Positions 1 to 4,797 of a stretch of 5,184 bases of DNA are shown here, piece by piece. The position numbers and the translations under genes are program-made. Each line of letters begins with the position of its first letter. Within the stretch, counting starts at the first letter, position 1. The notes below the pieces were generated by a model. That model saw only the letters and a program-made list of their open reading frames with translations. It was not told the DNA's origin and did no database searches. The stretch is from Candidatus Hydrothermarchaeota archaeon (GTDB taxonomy: Archaea; Hydrothermarchaeota; Hydrothermarchaeia; Hydrothermarchaeales; BMS3B). The DNA is taken from assembly GCA_015521945.1 (NCBI GenBank), contig WANG01000183.1, positions 1-5,184 on the forward strand. Direction: 5' to 3'.

Positions 1-73
1 AGCCCCGAGGGGGATTTGAACCCCCGACCTGGTGATTACGAATCACCCGCTCTGCCGGCTGAGCTACCGGGGC
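1..73 (-). tRNA. tRNA-Thr, anticodon CGU
   Basis: The reverse complement folds into a complete cloverleaf of 73 nt. It has a 7-bp acceptor stem (GCCCCGG with TCGGGGC, the last pair a G-U wobble), a D arm GCTC/GAGC, an anticodon stem GGTGA/TCACC with loop TTCGTAA (anticodon CGT at the centre), a 5-nt variable loop, and a T arm GGGGG/CCCCC with loop TTCAAAT. Anticodon CGU reads the threonine codon ACG. The discriminator base is T (U73), which fits archaeal tRNA-Thr. No intron is present. The window begins at the discriminator base, so whether CCA is encoded cannot be seen. The gene lies 33 bp downstream of the DUF371 gene on the same strand, so it may be co-transcribed with it or use a weak A/T-rich element near 103-113; no strong TATA box is visible. 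Confidence 0.97.
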
Positions 74-106
74 ATCACCCCCTACACCCAAACCAGACGT
101 TGCAAA

Positions 107-538
107 CTATTTCTGAAGCCTCACCCGCACCACCGCCACCAGCCTCTGCTCTGGATTTCTGAGCATCTCCACCATCCTCCTGGGCACATCCCTCGCTGCG
201 GCATCCGCCCCTATCATCAGCGTTCTCCCGCAGGTGTAGGAGCTCCTCCTCACCACCATGCTGGTATCATCAGCCAGCGTCAGAGCGCTGCTTCCCCTTC
301 CCCTCACCACGAACCTCTCCCCCTCCACCCTCAGCTCCAGCTCAATAACAGCATCATCCCTGCACGCCATCCTCCTGAAGCTCTCAGGAAAATCCGCCGG
401 AGCCATGCTCGCCCTCACCCCCAGGATGCAGTCCCCCCTGGGTGTAAGCCACGGCTCCTTGGTAATCTCCAGGGTGGTTCTGTGCCTTGCGGTAACATTC
501 ACGTGCCCCCAGGCGGTGACCATAACCTTTTCAAACAT
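107..538 (-). CDS. DUF371 family archaeal conserved protein
   Basis: This encodes 143 residues from the chosen ATG. The sequence matches the archaeal DUF371 family as I know it: an N-terminal GHxNVTARHRTTLEITK stretch (residues 11-27), a TPRGDCILGV block (32-41), and a C-terminal CGRTLMIGADAAARD segment followed by a short helix. The length is about that of the family, and the protein looks soluble, with no signal peptide or membrane segment. The biochemical function is not known to me. A TATA-like element at 563-570 would place the transcription start near 539, favouring a leaderless message beginning at the ATG at 538. An in-frame ATG at 544 would add two residues (ML) and cannot be excluded. 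The frame stays open to 1153, but that extension is antisense to the next gene and is not credible. The gene is divergent from the HVO_0476-type gene and ends just before tRNA-Thr. Confidence 0.9.
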   Translation of the reverse strand: MFEKVMVTAWGHVNVTARHRTTLEITKEPWLTPRGDCILGVRASMAPADFPESFRRMACRDDAVIELELRVEGERFVVRGRGSSALTLADDTSMVVRRSSYTCGRTLMIGADAAARDVPRRMVEMLRNPEQRLVAVVRVRLQK

Positions 539-556
539 TAGCATCAGATATACGCA

Positions 557-563
557 GAGGGTG
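557..563 (+). promoter_or_regulatory. Ribosome binding site for the TTG start at 572
   Basis: The sequence GAGGGTG ends 8 nt before the TTG codon and contains the GGTG core complementary to the archaeal 16S rRNA 3' end. It supports the TTG as the real start, since no ATG or GTG in this frame lies between the upstream in-frame stop (TAG at 539-541) and the first zinc-binding cysteine pair. Confidence 0.6.
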
Positions 564-570
564 TTATAAA
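563..570 (-). promoter_or_regulatory. TATA box for the DUF371 gene
   Basis: The minus strand reads TTTATAAC here. With the usual archaeal spacing of a TATA box at about -31 to -24, transcription would start near 539, essentially at the ATG at 538. This predicts a leaderless mRNA, in agreement with the lack of any GGTG-type ribosome binding site before that ATG. On the plus strand the same bases (TTATAAAG) sit directly against the TTG start of the divergent gene, too close to be that gene's TATA box. Confidence 0.55.
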
Positions 571-571
571 G

Positions 572-1126
572 TTGCTGGCACACTGCGACTCCTGTCAGAG
601 CACCACAGAGCACGAGGTGGTAAAGCACAGGGGCAGCGAATACCTGCTGCGCTGCACCCGTTGCAGCCAGGTGCGCCACGAAGTAAGACAAAAACAGAAA
701 ACAAAGCCCCTCTGGCTGGTAATCAGCAGGTACGAGCAGAGCCAGCGGATTCGCATAGAGCTGCCCGCAGGCGAGCAGGTAAGCGTGGGCGAGGTCATTG
801 ACGCCGGAGGCGAGAAGGTGCGCATCACCGCCATAGACACCCCCGCAGGCAGGGTTGCCGCCGCGGAAGCGGAGCACATCCACACCCTGTGGGGGGTCTC
901 CCTCACCATCCCCCTGCGTGTAAAGTACTCGGTGCACATCTCCGGCAGGACGGTCTCGGGCATAATAGAGACCACCAGAAGCAGGGTCTTCAGGGTGGGC
1001 GAGAGGGTTGTAACCCCCCGCCACGCCTTCATCATCCACAGGATAAAAACCCGCACAGGGACTCTGCGCAGGGGCAGCGCCAGAGCATCCGAAGTTGTGA
1101 GGCTCTATGGCAGGCCGGGAAGATGA
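572..1126 (+). CDS. HVO_0476 family zinc-finger protein
   Basis: This encodes 184 residues from a TTG start. An N-terminal zinc ribbon has the ligands C5-x2-C8 and C28-x2-C31. A basic segment (RQKQKTKPLW) follows, then a mostly beta region resembling the archaeal HVO_0476 zinc-finger family. Recognisable features are ELPAGEQVSVGEVI, EAEHIHTLWG, a GERVV segment and the C-terminal TGTLRRGSARASEVVRLYGRP. Family members are small archaeal proteins without an assigned reaction; the zinc ribbon and basic patch suggest nucleic-acid or protein binding, but that is inference. The TTG is the only plausible start near the first cysteine pair and has a ribosome binding site at 557-563. The gene overlaps pcm by 20 bp in another frame, so the two very likely form one transcription unit. 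A clear TATA box upstream could not be found. Confidence 0.88.
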   Translation: MLAHCDSCQSTTEHEVVKHRGSEYLLRCTRCSQVRHEVRQKQKTKPLWLVISRYEQSQRIRIELPAGEQVSVGEVIDAGGEKVRITAIDTPAGRVAAAEAEHIHTLWGVSLTIPLRVKYSVHISGRTVSGIIETTRSRVFRVGERVVTPRHAFIIHRIKTRTGTLRRGSARASEVVRLYGRPGR

Positions 1127-1763
1127 GCGCAGGCGCATGGTGGAGCGCCTCATAGCCGGGGGCTACCTCCGCACCCCCGAGGTCATAGAGGCAATGCTCA
1201 GGGTACCCAGGCACCTCTTCGTGCCCGAGGAGCTGGAAGCCCAGGCATACTCCGACGAGCCCCTCCCCATAGGCAGGGGTCAGACGGTCAGCGCCCCCCA
1301 CATGGTGGCAATAATGTGCGAGGCACTTGACATCCACAGGGAGCACAGGGTGCTGGAGGTGGGAGCAGGCTCGGGGTACCACGCCTGCGTTGTCAGCCTC
1401 ATCGCCAGCAGGGGTGAGGTGTACTCCATAGAGCGCGAGCCTGAGCTCGCGGAGGTGGCGGAGCGCAACATCCGCAGAGCCGGATGCTGCGGCAGGGTTA
1501 CCGTGGTAACGGGGGACGGCACCCTCGGCTACCCCGAGAAGGCGCCCTACGACAGGATATACGTAACCGCCGGCGCTCCCCAGGTACCCCCGCCCCTGCT
1601 GGAGCAGCTAAAAGAAGACGGCAAGCTCCTCATCCCCGTGGGCTCACGCCTCGGTCAGGAGCTGCTTCTTGTGGAGAAGCATGAAGACGGCAGCACCACC
1701 ACTAAGAAGATAATAGACTGCGTCTTCGTCCCCCTGATAGGAAAGTACGGGTGGAAGGCTTAG
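1107..1763 (+). CDS. pcm: Protein-L-isoaspartate O-methyltransferase
   Basis: This encodes 218 residues, normal for archaeal Pcm. The enzyme methylates L-isoaspartyl residues formed by spontaneous damage, using S-adenosylmethionine, and so starts their repair to aspartate in the cytoplasm. Visible family marks are VPRHLFVP (33-40), the substrate-contacting stretch YSDEPLPIGRGQTVSAPHMVA (48-68), SAM motif I VLEVGAGSGYH (82-92), the acidic residue E109 after the second strand (VYSIER) expected to hold the SAM ribose, GDGTLG (136-141), YDRIYVTAGAP (148-157) and LLIPVG. The start at 1107 has a short GTGAGG element about 4 nt upstream and gives the usual N-terminal MxxRxxMVERLIxxGY; the ATG at residue 11 would cut into that helix. 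The gene overlaps the preceding gene by 20 bp, suggesting translational coupling. Its TAG stop overlaps the stop of the convergent HMG-CoA reductase gene. Confidence 0.96.
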   Translation: MAGREDERRRMVERLIAGGYLRTPEVIEAMLRVPRHLFVPEELEAQAYSDEPLPIGRGQTVSAPHMVAIMCEALDIHREHRVLEVGAGSGYHACVVSLIASRGEVYSIEREPELAEVAERNIRRAGCCGRVTVVTGDGTLGYPEKAPYDRIYVTAGAPQVPPPLLEQLKEDGKLLIPVGSRLGQELLLVEKHEDGSTTTKKIIDCVFVPLIGKYGWKA

Positions 1764-3031
1764 GTGGCGCCCTCCTCCCTTAGGCGGCGCAGCACCTCCT
1801 CGGCAAAATCCACCCTTATCCTGCGCTCCCTCACCAGCACCTCAGCCACCGCATCCACCTCATCACCCTTGGCACCCGCCATGGCGGCGATGTTCCTCGC
1901 ATGAAGCTCCATGTGCCCCCTCTGAATCCCCTCGGTGGCAAGGGCACGGAGGGCTGCAAAGTTCTGCGCCAGCCCCACAGCCGCGATAACCCTGGCAAGC
2001 TCCCGTGCGCTCCTGACCCCCAGAATCTTCAGGCACGCCCTCGCCACGGGGTGCGAGGCTGTGGCACCCCCAACTATCCCCACCGCAACAGGAAGCTCAA
2101 TCGTGCCCACCAGGTCACCCTCGCTGTTCCTCTCGTAGGTGGTCAGGGGTTTGTAGCCGCGGAGCGCCGCGTAAGCATGCGCCCCCGCCTCAACGGCACG
2201 GGTGTCGTTGCCCGTGGCGAGCACCACCGCGGTGACGCCGTTCATAATCCCCTTGTTGTGGGTTGCGCACCTGAAGGGGTCAGCCTCGGCGAAGGCGTAG
2301 GCGTTGAGCACGCCCTCAACCACCTCCTCCCCCCCTATGGCGTCCGCCTTAAACACCGCCTTCGCCCTTGCCAGACGGAAAACCGCAAGATTTGAAATTA
2401 TCCTGAGGTACACCCTCCCTCCCGCAGCCCTCTCAATCAGGGGAGCCACCGCCTCGGCCATGGTGTTCACGGCGTTGGCGCCCATGGCATCCCTGCAGTC
2501 CACCAGCAGGTGGGTCACCACCATGGGACCCCGCCTGGAATCCACCACCCGCACCTCAACATCCCTGCACCCCCCGCCCAGCTTCACCAGCACAGGGTCC
2601 TGCTCGTTCGCCTTCCTTATTATCTCCTCCCTGATTCTCAGTATCTCCATCCTCGCCGAATACGGGTCATCCACATCGCAGAGCTGCACCTGGGCTATCA
2701 TCACGGGCGGTGTCGCATCCGTAACAAACCCCCCGCCAGCCCTCGCCATCTTGGCGGCGTTGCTCGCTGCAGCCACCACGCTGGGCTCCTCAATCGCCAT
2801 GGGTATGAGGTAGTCCCTCCCATCTATCAGGAAGTTCGTGGCTATCCCCAAGGGCAGCTCAAAGGTGCCGATAACGTTCTCAATCATCCTGTCAGCCTGG
2901 GCGATGCTCAGGGAGCCATGCCTCGCGATAGCCTCAGCCTCCTCATCGCTCAGGTTCGCCAGCTCCCTGACCTTCTCCAGCCTCTCCTCCGGGCTCAGCC
3001 TGTAAAAGCCGGGTATGCGCGAGCTCTGCAT
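1760..3031 (-). CDS. mvaA: HMG-CoA reductase, class II
   Basis: This encodes 423 residues, close to the roughly 430 of Pseudomonas mevalonii MvaA, which it resembles along its whole length (IPGFYRLSPEERL at 6-18, ENVIGTFELPLGIATNF at 51-67, KLGGGCRDVEVR, DAMGANAVNTMAEAV, THNKGIMNG, GNDTRAVEAGAHAYA, RGHMELHARN). Catalytic residues aligned by eye are E82, K260, D276 and H373. D145, matching the P. mevalonii aspartate that holds the adenosine ribose of NAD(H), is present, hinting at NADH use. In archaea the enzyme works biosynthetically, reducing HMG-CoA to mevalonate for ether-lipid isoprenoids. Many archaea instead have the class I enzyme; class II is known in Archaeoglobales and Thermoplasmata and is usually read as an acquisition from bacteria. 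The ATG has GGTGG 4 nt upstream, and the N-terminus matches the family start. Annotators may also call it hmgA. Confidence 0.96.
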   Translation of the reverse strand: MQSSRIPGFYRLSPEERLEKVRELANLSDEEAEAIARHGSLSIAQADRMIENVIGTFELPLGIATNFLIDGRDYLIPMAIEEPSVVAAASNAAKMARAGGGFVTDATPPVMIAQVQLCDVDDPYSARMEILRIREEIIRKANEQDPVLVKLGGGCRDVEVRVVDSRRGPMVVTHLLVDCRDAMGANAVNTMAEAVAPLIERAAGGRVYLRIISNLAVFRLARAKAVFKADAIGGEEVVEGVLNAYAFAEADPFRCATHNKGIMNGVTAVVLATGNDTRAVEAGAHAYAALRGYKPLTTYERNSEGDLVGTIELPVAVGIVGGATASHPVARACLKILGVRSARELARVIAAVGLAQNFAALRALATEGIQRGHMELHARNIAAMAGAKGDEVDAVAEVLVRERRIRVDFAEEVLRRLREEGAT

Positions 3032-3062
3032 GCTTCCACCGCAGGTAGCTTCACACCTGGGG

Positions 3063-3070
3063 GATAAAAA
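3063..3070 (-). promoter_or_regulatory. Possible TATA element for HMG-CoA reductase; also a T-run after the upstream gene
   Basis: The minus strand reads TTTTTATC here. The expected transcription start is near 3039, giving a leader of only about 8 nt that would begin at the GGTGG ribosome binding site (3036-3040). The same run of five T lies 14 bp beyond the stop of the zinc-ribbon/Hsp20 gene and could terminate it, since archaeal RNA polymerase stops at U-rich tracts. The two roles may coexist, or the two genes may be read together. Confidence 0.35.
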
Positions 3071-3083
3071 GATTGCGCCCCGC

Positions 3084-3683
3084 TTACCGGCGCACCTCCA
3101 CGGTTAGCCTGCCCTCCCTCAGGGAGCTGCCCACCACCATGGAGCCCTCATCCAAGGGGACCTGGGCAAAGTAAACCACCCTTCCCGCCCTTCCCGCAAC
3201 CTCCAGCACGTTCTGCCTCCTTGACACCTCAACGTCCTCCTCCCGCTCCACACCCGGCATCTCAACCACTATTACCTCCCCATCCTCGCGCACCTCCCTT
3301 CTCACCTCAGCCTCCCTGAACTCCGCCTGGGTGCCACCGCTGGAGGTGAACATCCGCTTCACGAACTCGGGCAGGGGCATCTCATCAATTATCCTCTCCA
3401 GGTCCTCGGGCTCGCCGGTGCGTATAATCGGAGGCTCCCCGGAGCGCATCTCCACCGAGAAGAAAACACCCCGCCGCTTCTCCATCTGCTTCCCTATCTC
3501 CTCCAGCGCCTTTGCATTGGCACTGAAAAGCTCGGACATCACCTTCTTAAACTCCTCGGCAAAGCTGCTCGCCTCAAGCACCGCAAAAAAGGGGGTCATA
3601 TCCGCACCGCATGCGGAGCACCTTCTTGCGCCGCTATCAAGCTTTGCTCCGCAGAAGGCACAGTAGGATATCTTCAACTGCAT
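3084..3683 (-). CDS. Zinc-ribbon protein with C-terminal Hsp20-like domain
   Basis: This encodes 199 residues from the ATG at 3683 (a GTG directly before it, at 3686, would add one residue; an in-frame TAA lies just upstream). Residues 8-25 form a double-CxxC zinc ribbon (C8, C11, C22, C25). The middle part (about 30-125) is a charged, helix-prone linker with the segment MPLPEFVKRMF. The last 70 residues resemble an alpha-crystallin/Hsp20 fold: EVIVVEMPGVEREEDVEV, then VLEVAGRAG, YFAQVPLD and LREGRLTVEVRR. The protein is cytoplasmic, with no signal peptide. The I-x-I tail that classical small heat-shock proteins use to form oligomers is absent, so it may act as an adaptor or specialised chaperone rather than a general holdase. 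That is inference; I know no defined function. It sits between the cytochrome gene and HMG-CoA reductase on the same strand. Confidence 0.8.
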   Translation of the reverse strand: MQLKISYCAFCGAKLDSGARRCSACGADMTPFFAVLEASSFAEEFKKVMSELFSANAKALEEIGKQMEKRRGVFFSVEMRSGEPPIIRTGEPEDLERIIDEMPLPEFVKRMFTSSGGTQAEFREAEVRREVREDGEVIVVEMPGVEREEDVEVSRRQNVLEVAGRAGRVVYFAQVPLDEGSMVVGSSLREGRLTVEVRR

Positions 3684-3711
3684 CACCCGGTGTTACGCCG
3701 CACAATCACAA

Positions 3712-3739
3712 GAAAAAAGTTGAAAGGGGGCTGTGCCCC
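3712..3739 (-). terminator. Hairpin plus T-rich tract after the cytochrome gene
   Basis: Directly after the cytochrome stop codon, the minus strand carries GGGGC-ACA-GCCCC (3727-3739), then CTTTCAAC and a run of six T ending near 3712. A GC-rich stem followed by a T-rich tract is the pattern of an intrinsic-type terminator, and in archaea the T-tract alone can suffice. It would separate cytochrome transcripts from the zinc-ribbon/Hsp20 gene that begins at 3683. The run could also serve as a poor T-rich promoter element for that gene. Confidence 0.6.
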
Positions 3740-3741
3740 GG

Positions 3742-4092
3742 CTACTGCTTCATAACCTCAGGCAGGTCGTGGCACTGCGTACAGGTCTGCTCCACGTTGT
3801 GGCACTTGCTGCAGAGGGGCTTGTGAATGCTCGGCTGCTTCTCAAACGCCTGCTTGTGCAACCCAGAGCGCATGTCCTCCAGGGTCGGGGCGTCGTGGCA
3901 CTGGTCGCAGGTACCCTCGCCGTGCAGCGCAGCCTGCGTAGCCTGCGGTGCCTGCGTCTCCGCGGGGGTCTCGGCGGGAGTCTCCTGAGGAGTCTCAGCT
4001 GGTGCAGGAGCCTTCTCACCGCCACCCCCGGTGCATCCCGCGAGCAGAATCACGAGAAGCAGTGCACCCAGCAGATACACCGGTGTCCTCAT
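3742..4092 (-). CDS. Triheme c-type cytochrome lipoprotein
   Basis: This encodes 116 residues. Residues 1-20 are a lipoprotein signal peptide: a short basic start, a hydrophobic core (LLGALLLVILLAG) and a lipobox LAGC with C20 as the lipidated cysteine. A glycine stretch and a proline/threonine/glutamate-rich linker built on the repeated unit (P)AET (about 26-55) follow, then a compact domain with three CxxCH heme-attachment motifs at 62-66, 94-98 and 104-108. Three further histidines (H57, H79, H90) provide exactly one possible distal ligand per heme, consistent with bis-histidine, low-potential hemes as in cytochrome c3/c7 types. The protein should be anchored outside the cytoplasmic membrane, passing electrons among surface redox partners; the partner is not visible here. 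The start is supported by AGGAGG 7 nt upstream and by a TATA box. No cytochrome maturation genes lie in the window. Confidence 0.92.
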   Translation of the reverse strand: MRTPVYLLGALLLVILLAGCTGGGGEKAPAPAETPQETPAETPAETQAPQATQAALHGEGTCDQCHDAPTLEDMRSGLHKQAFEKQPSIHKPLCSKCHNVEQTCTQCHDLPEVMKQ

Positions 4093-4099
4093 TCGCCAT

Positions 4100-4152
4100 C
4101 CTCCTCTTTAAATTTCCTTTAACAGTATTCACTCCTCCCTTAAATACCTTTC
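4100..4152 (-). promoter_or_regulatory. Promoter and ribosome binding site of the cytochrome gene
   Basis: On the minus strand a purine-rich BRE-like GGGAAAGG (about 4147-4154) precedes the TATA box TATTTAAG (4139-4146). This predicts a start near 4115 and a leader of about 23 nt. The leader contains AGGAGG (4100-4105), 7 nt before the ATG at 4092. A second A/T-rich stretch, AATTTAAAG near 4107-4115, is too close to the start codon to be the promoter. This is the best-formed promoter and ribosome binding site set for a minus-strand gene in the window. Confidence 0.7.
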
Positions 4153-4221
4153 CCTGTCCCTGGTGGTGGTGCCCAACTGAGGTGCAACTACTGTTATACT
4201 GTAGGTTAGTCTTGCTGAAAT

Positions 4222-4238
4222 TCTTATTTAGAATAAGA
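4222..4238 (-). terminator. Weak AT-rich hairpin at the end of the broken gene
   Basis: TCTTATT and AATAAGA form a perfect 7-bp inverted repeat around a 3-nt loop, spanning the TAA stop of the broken gene. A weak A-U stem without a following T-run is not a strong terminator, so this is a possibility only. The rest of the gap between this gene and the cytochrome promoter (about 4155-4221) holds no gene that I can see. Confidence 0.25.
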
Positions 4239-4677
4239 TTTGACAAGCAACTTTCCATCTTTTATATACATGATAAATTTATTATCCATAAAAGCAAAGT
4301 AAAAGTCTCCATTAATCCCATCAATTACGATTGCACCGCACATGTTCTCCTTAAATCGTTTTTTCTTACTCTCATAAAGCATCAACACCCATACCCAGCT
4401 CGGATAGTAAGGCTCCATAATCTCCTGCAATTTTTCATAAGCGAAGTCATAAAAATTTTCATCTTTGAACTCTATAGAGTGGAGTAATGAGATGAATCTC
4501 CAGAAAGGAATAAGCATAGGGCGGATCATATACTTTTTTATGTCAGTATATCCCTTCTGATACCACTTATCAGGAAGAAGTGTCCACTTAATAACGTCTT
4601 CATAACCTACACTAACCCCCTTGCCATCTGCCCATTAAATCTGGCAAGAATATGTGCTTATTCATCTTACTTATCAT
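4224..4677 (-). pseudogene. Broken gene for a 150-residue protein of unknown function (frameshift in a G5 run)
   Basis: From ATG 4677 the first frame reads MISKMNKHIFLPDLMGRWQG and stops at TAG 4612-4614. A second frame, one base further on, is open from that point to TAA 4224-4226 and continues VSVGYEDVIKWTLLPDKWYQ and onward. Removing one G from the run of five (4616-4620) joins both into one 150-residue protein, so a single-base insertion is the simplest account. The protein is rich in aromatic and charged residues, has no signal peptide or clear domain I recognise, and contains a hydrophobic stretch (SWVWVLMLY) and beta-like segments (CGAIVIDG, DFYFAFMDNKFIMYIKDGK). An internal ATG at 4529 would give only the last 101 residues, with no good ribosome binding site. 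Base composition is far richer in A/T than the genes to the left, and it lies beside an insertion sequence, suggesting acquired DNA. A sequencing error or programmed frameshift is an alternative. Confidence 0.65.
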
Positions 4678-4733
4678 GATATTTACTCTTTCACCAAAAG
4701 TACGCAAGTATCACTCTCACAATTCAGAACGAA

Positions 4734-4741
4734 TTAAAAAA
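4734..4741 (-). promoter_or_regulatory. Possible TATA box of the broken gene
   Basis: The minus strand reads TTTTTTAA here, giving a predicted start near 4710 and a leader of about 33 nt before ATG 4677. The leader contains GGTG at 4692-4695, 14 nt before that ATG, which is farther than usual. The survival of a plausible promoter suggests the damage to the gene is recent. Confidence 0.35.
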
Positions 4742-4745
4742 CGAG

Positions 4746-4761
4746 CCGAAACATTTAAATA
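4746..4761 (+). promoter_or_regulatory. BRE/TATA promoter of the transposase
   Basis: A purine-rich CGAAA (4746-4750) precedes the TATA box TTTAAATA (4754-4761). The expected transcription start is near 4785, giving a leader of about 13 nt that holds the ribosome binding site GGGTGA (4786-4791), 6 nt before the ATG at 4798. The spacing of all three elements is close to the archaeal norm. Confidence 0.6.
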
Positions 4762-4762
4762 T

Positions 4763-4783
4763 GGGAAGGGATAAACCCTTCCC
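4763..4783. repeat. Perfect 8-bp hairpin between transposase TATA box and ribosome binding site
   Basis: GGGAAGGG and CCCTTCCC are exact inverted repeats separated by ATAAA. The hairpin begins 1 bp after the TATA box and ends 2 bp before the ribosome binding site. By the predicted start near 4785, it lies upstream of the transposase's own mRNA but inside any transcript running in from the left. The second arm could also pair in part with the ribosome binding site (ACCC 4775-4778 with GGGT 4786-4789). It may be regulatory or part of the end of the element. Confidence 0.7.
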
Positions 4784-4797
4784 CTGGGTGAAAAACC

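Noticed and set aside
1..110. tRNA-Thr as an integration attachment site
   Set aside because: No integrase gene or duplicated tRNA end is visible in the window, and the insertion sequence lies at the far side.
32..569. Plus-strand frames over the tRNA and the DUF371 gene
   Set aside because: They are rich in histidine, proline and arginine or in serine, with no family likeness, and run antisense to recognised genes; one even overlaps the tRNA.
545..1153. Long minus-strand frame continuing upstream of the DUF371 gene (total 348 codons)
   Set aside because: The extra part is antisense to the zinc-finger gene, matches no family pattern and is composed of residues expected from a shadow of a GC-rich gene. 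The DUF371 similarity begins only at about 538.
1901..3067. Several plus-strand frames of 67-185 codons opposite HMG-CoA reductase
   Set aside because: The minus-strand gene is unmistakable along its full length; these are shadows typical of GC-rich DNA.
3940..4020. Repetitive DNA around the cytochrome linker as a possible repeat array
   Set aside because: The repeat is short, imperfect and in frame, coding the proline/threonine/glutamate linker; it is protein low complexity, not a CRISPR or mobile repeat.
4016..4258. 80-codon minus-strand frame starting upstream of the cytochrome gene and overlapping its 5' end
   Set aside because: It spans the cytochrome promoter and leader and has no recognisable content; the AGGAGG serves the lipoprotein start at 4092, whose signal peptide and heme motifs are clear.
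4224..4529. An intact 101-residue gene starting at ATG 4529
   Set aside because: The frame remains open and protein-like for about 30 codons upstream of this ATG, which has no good ribosome binding site. A frameshifted longer gene explains the sequence better.
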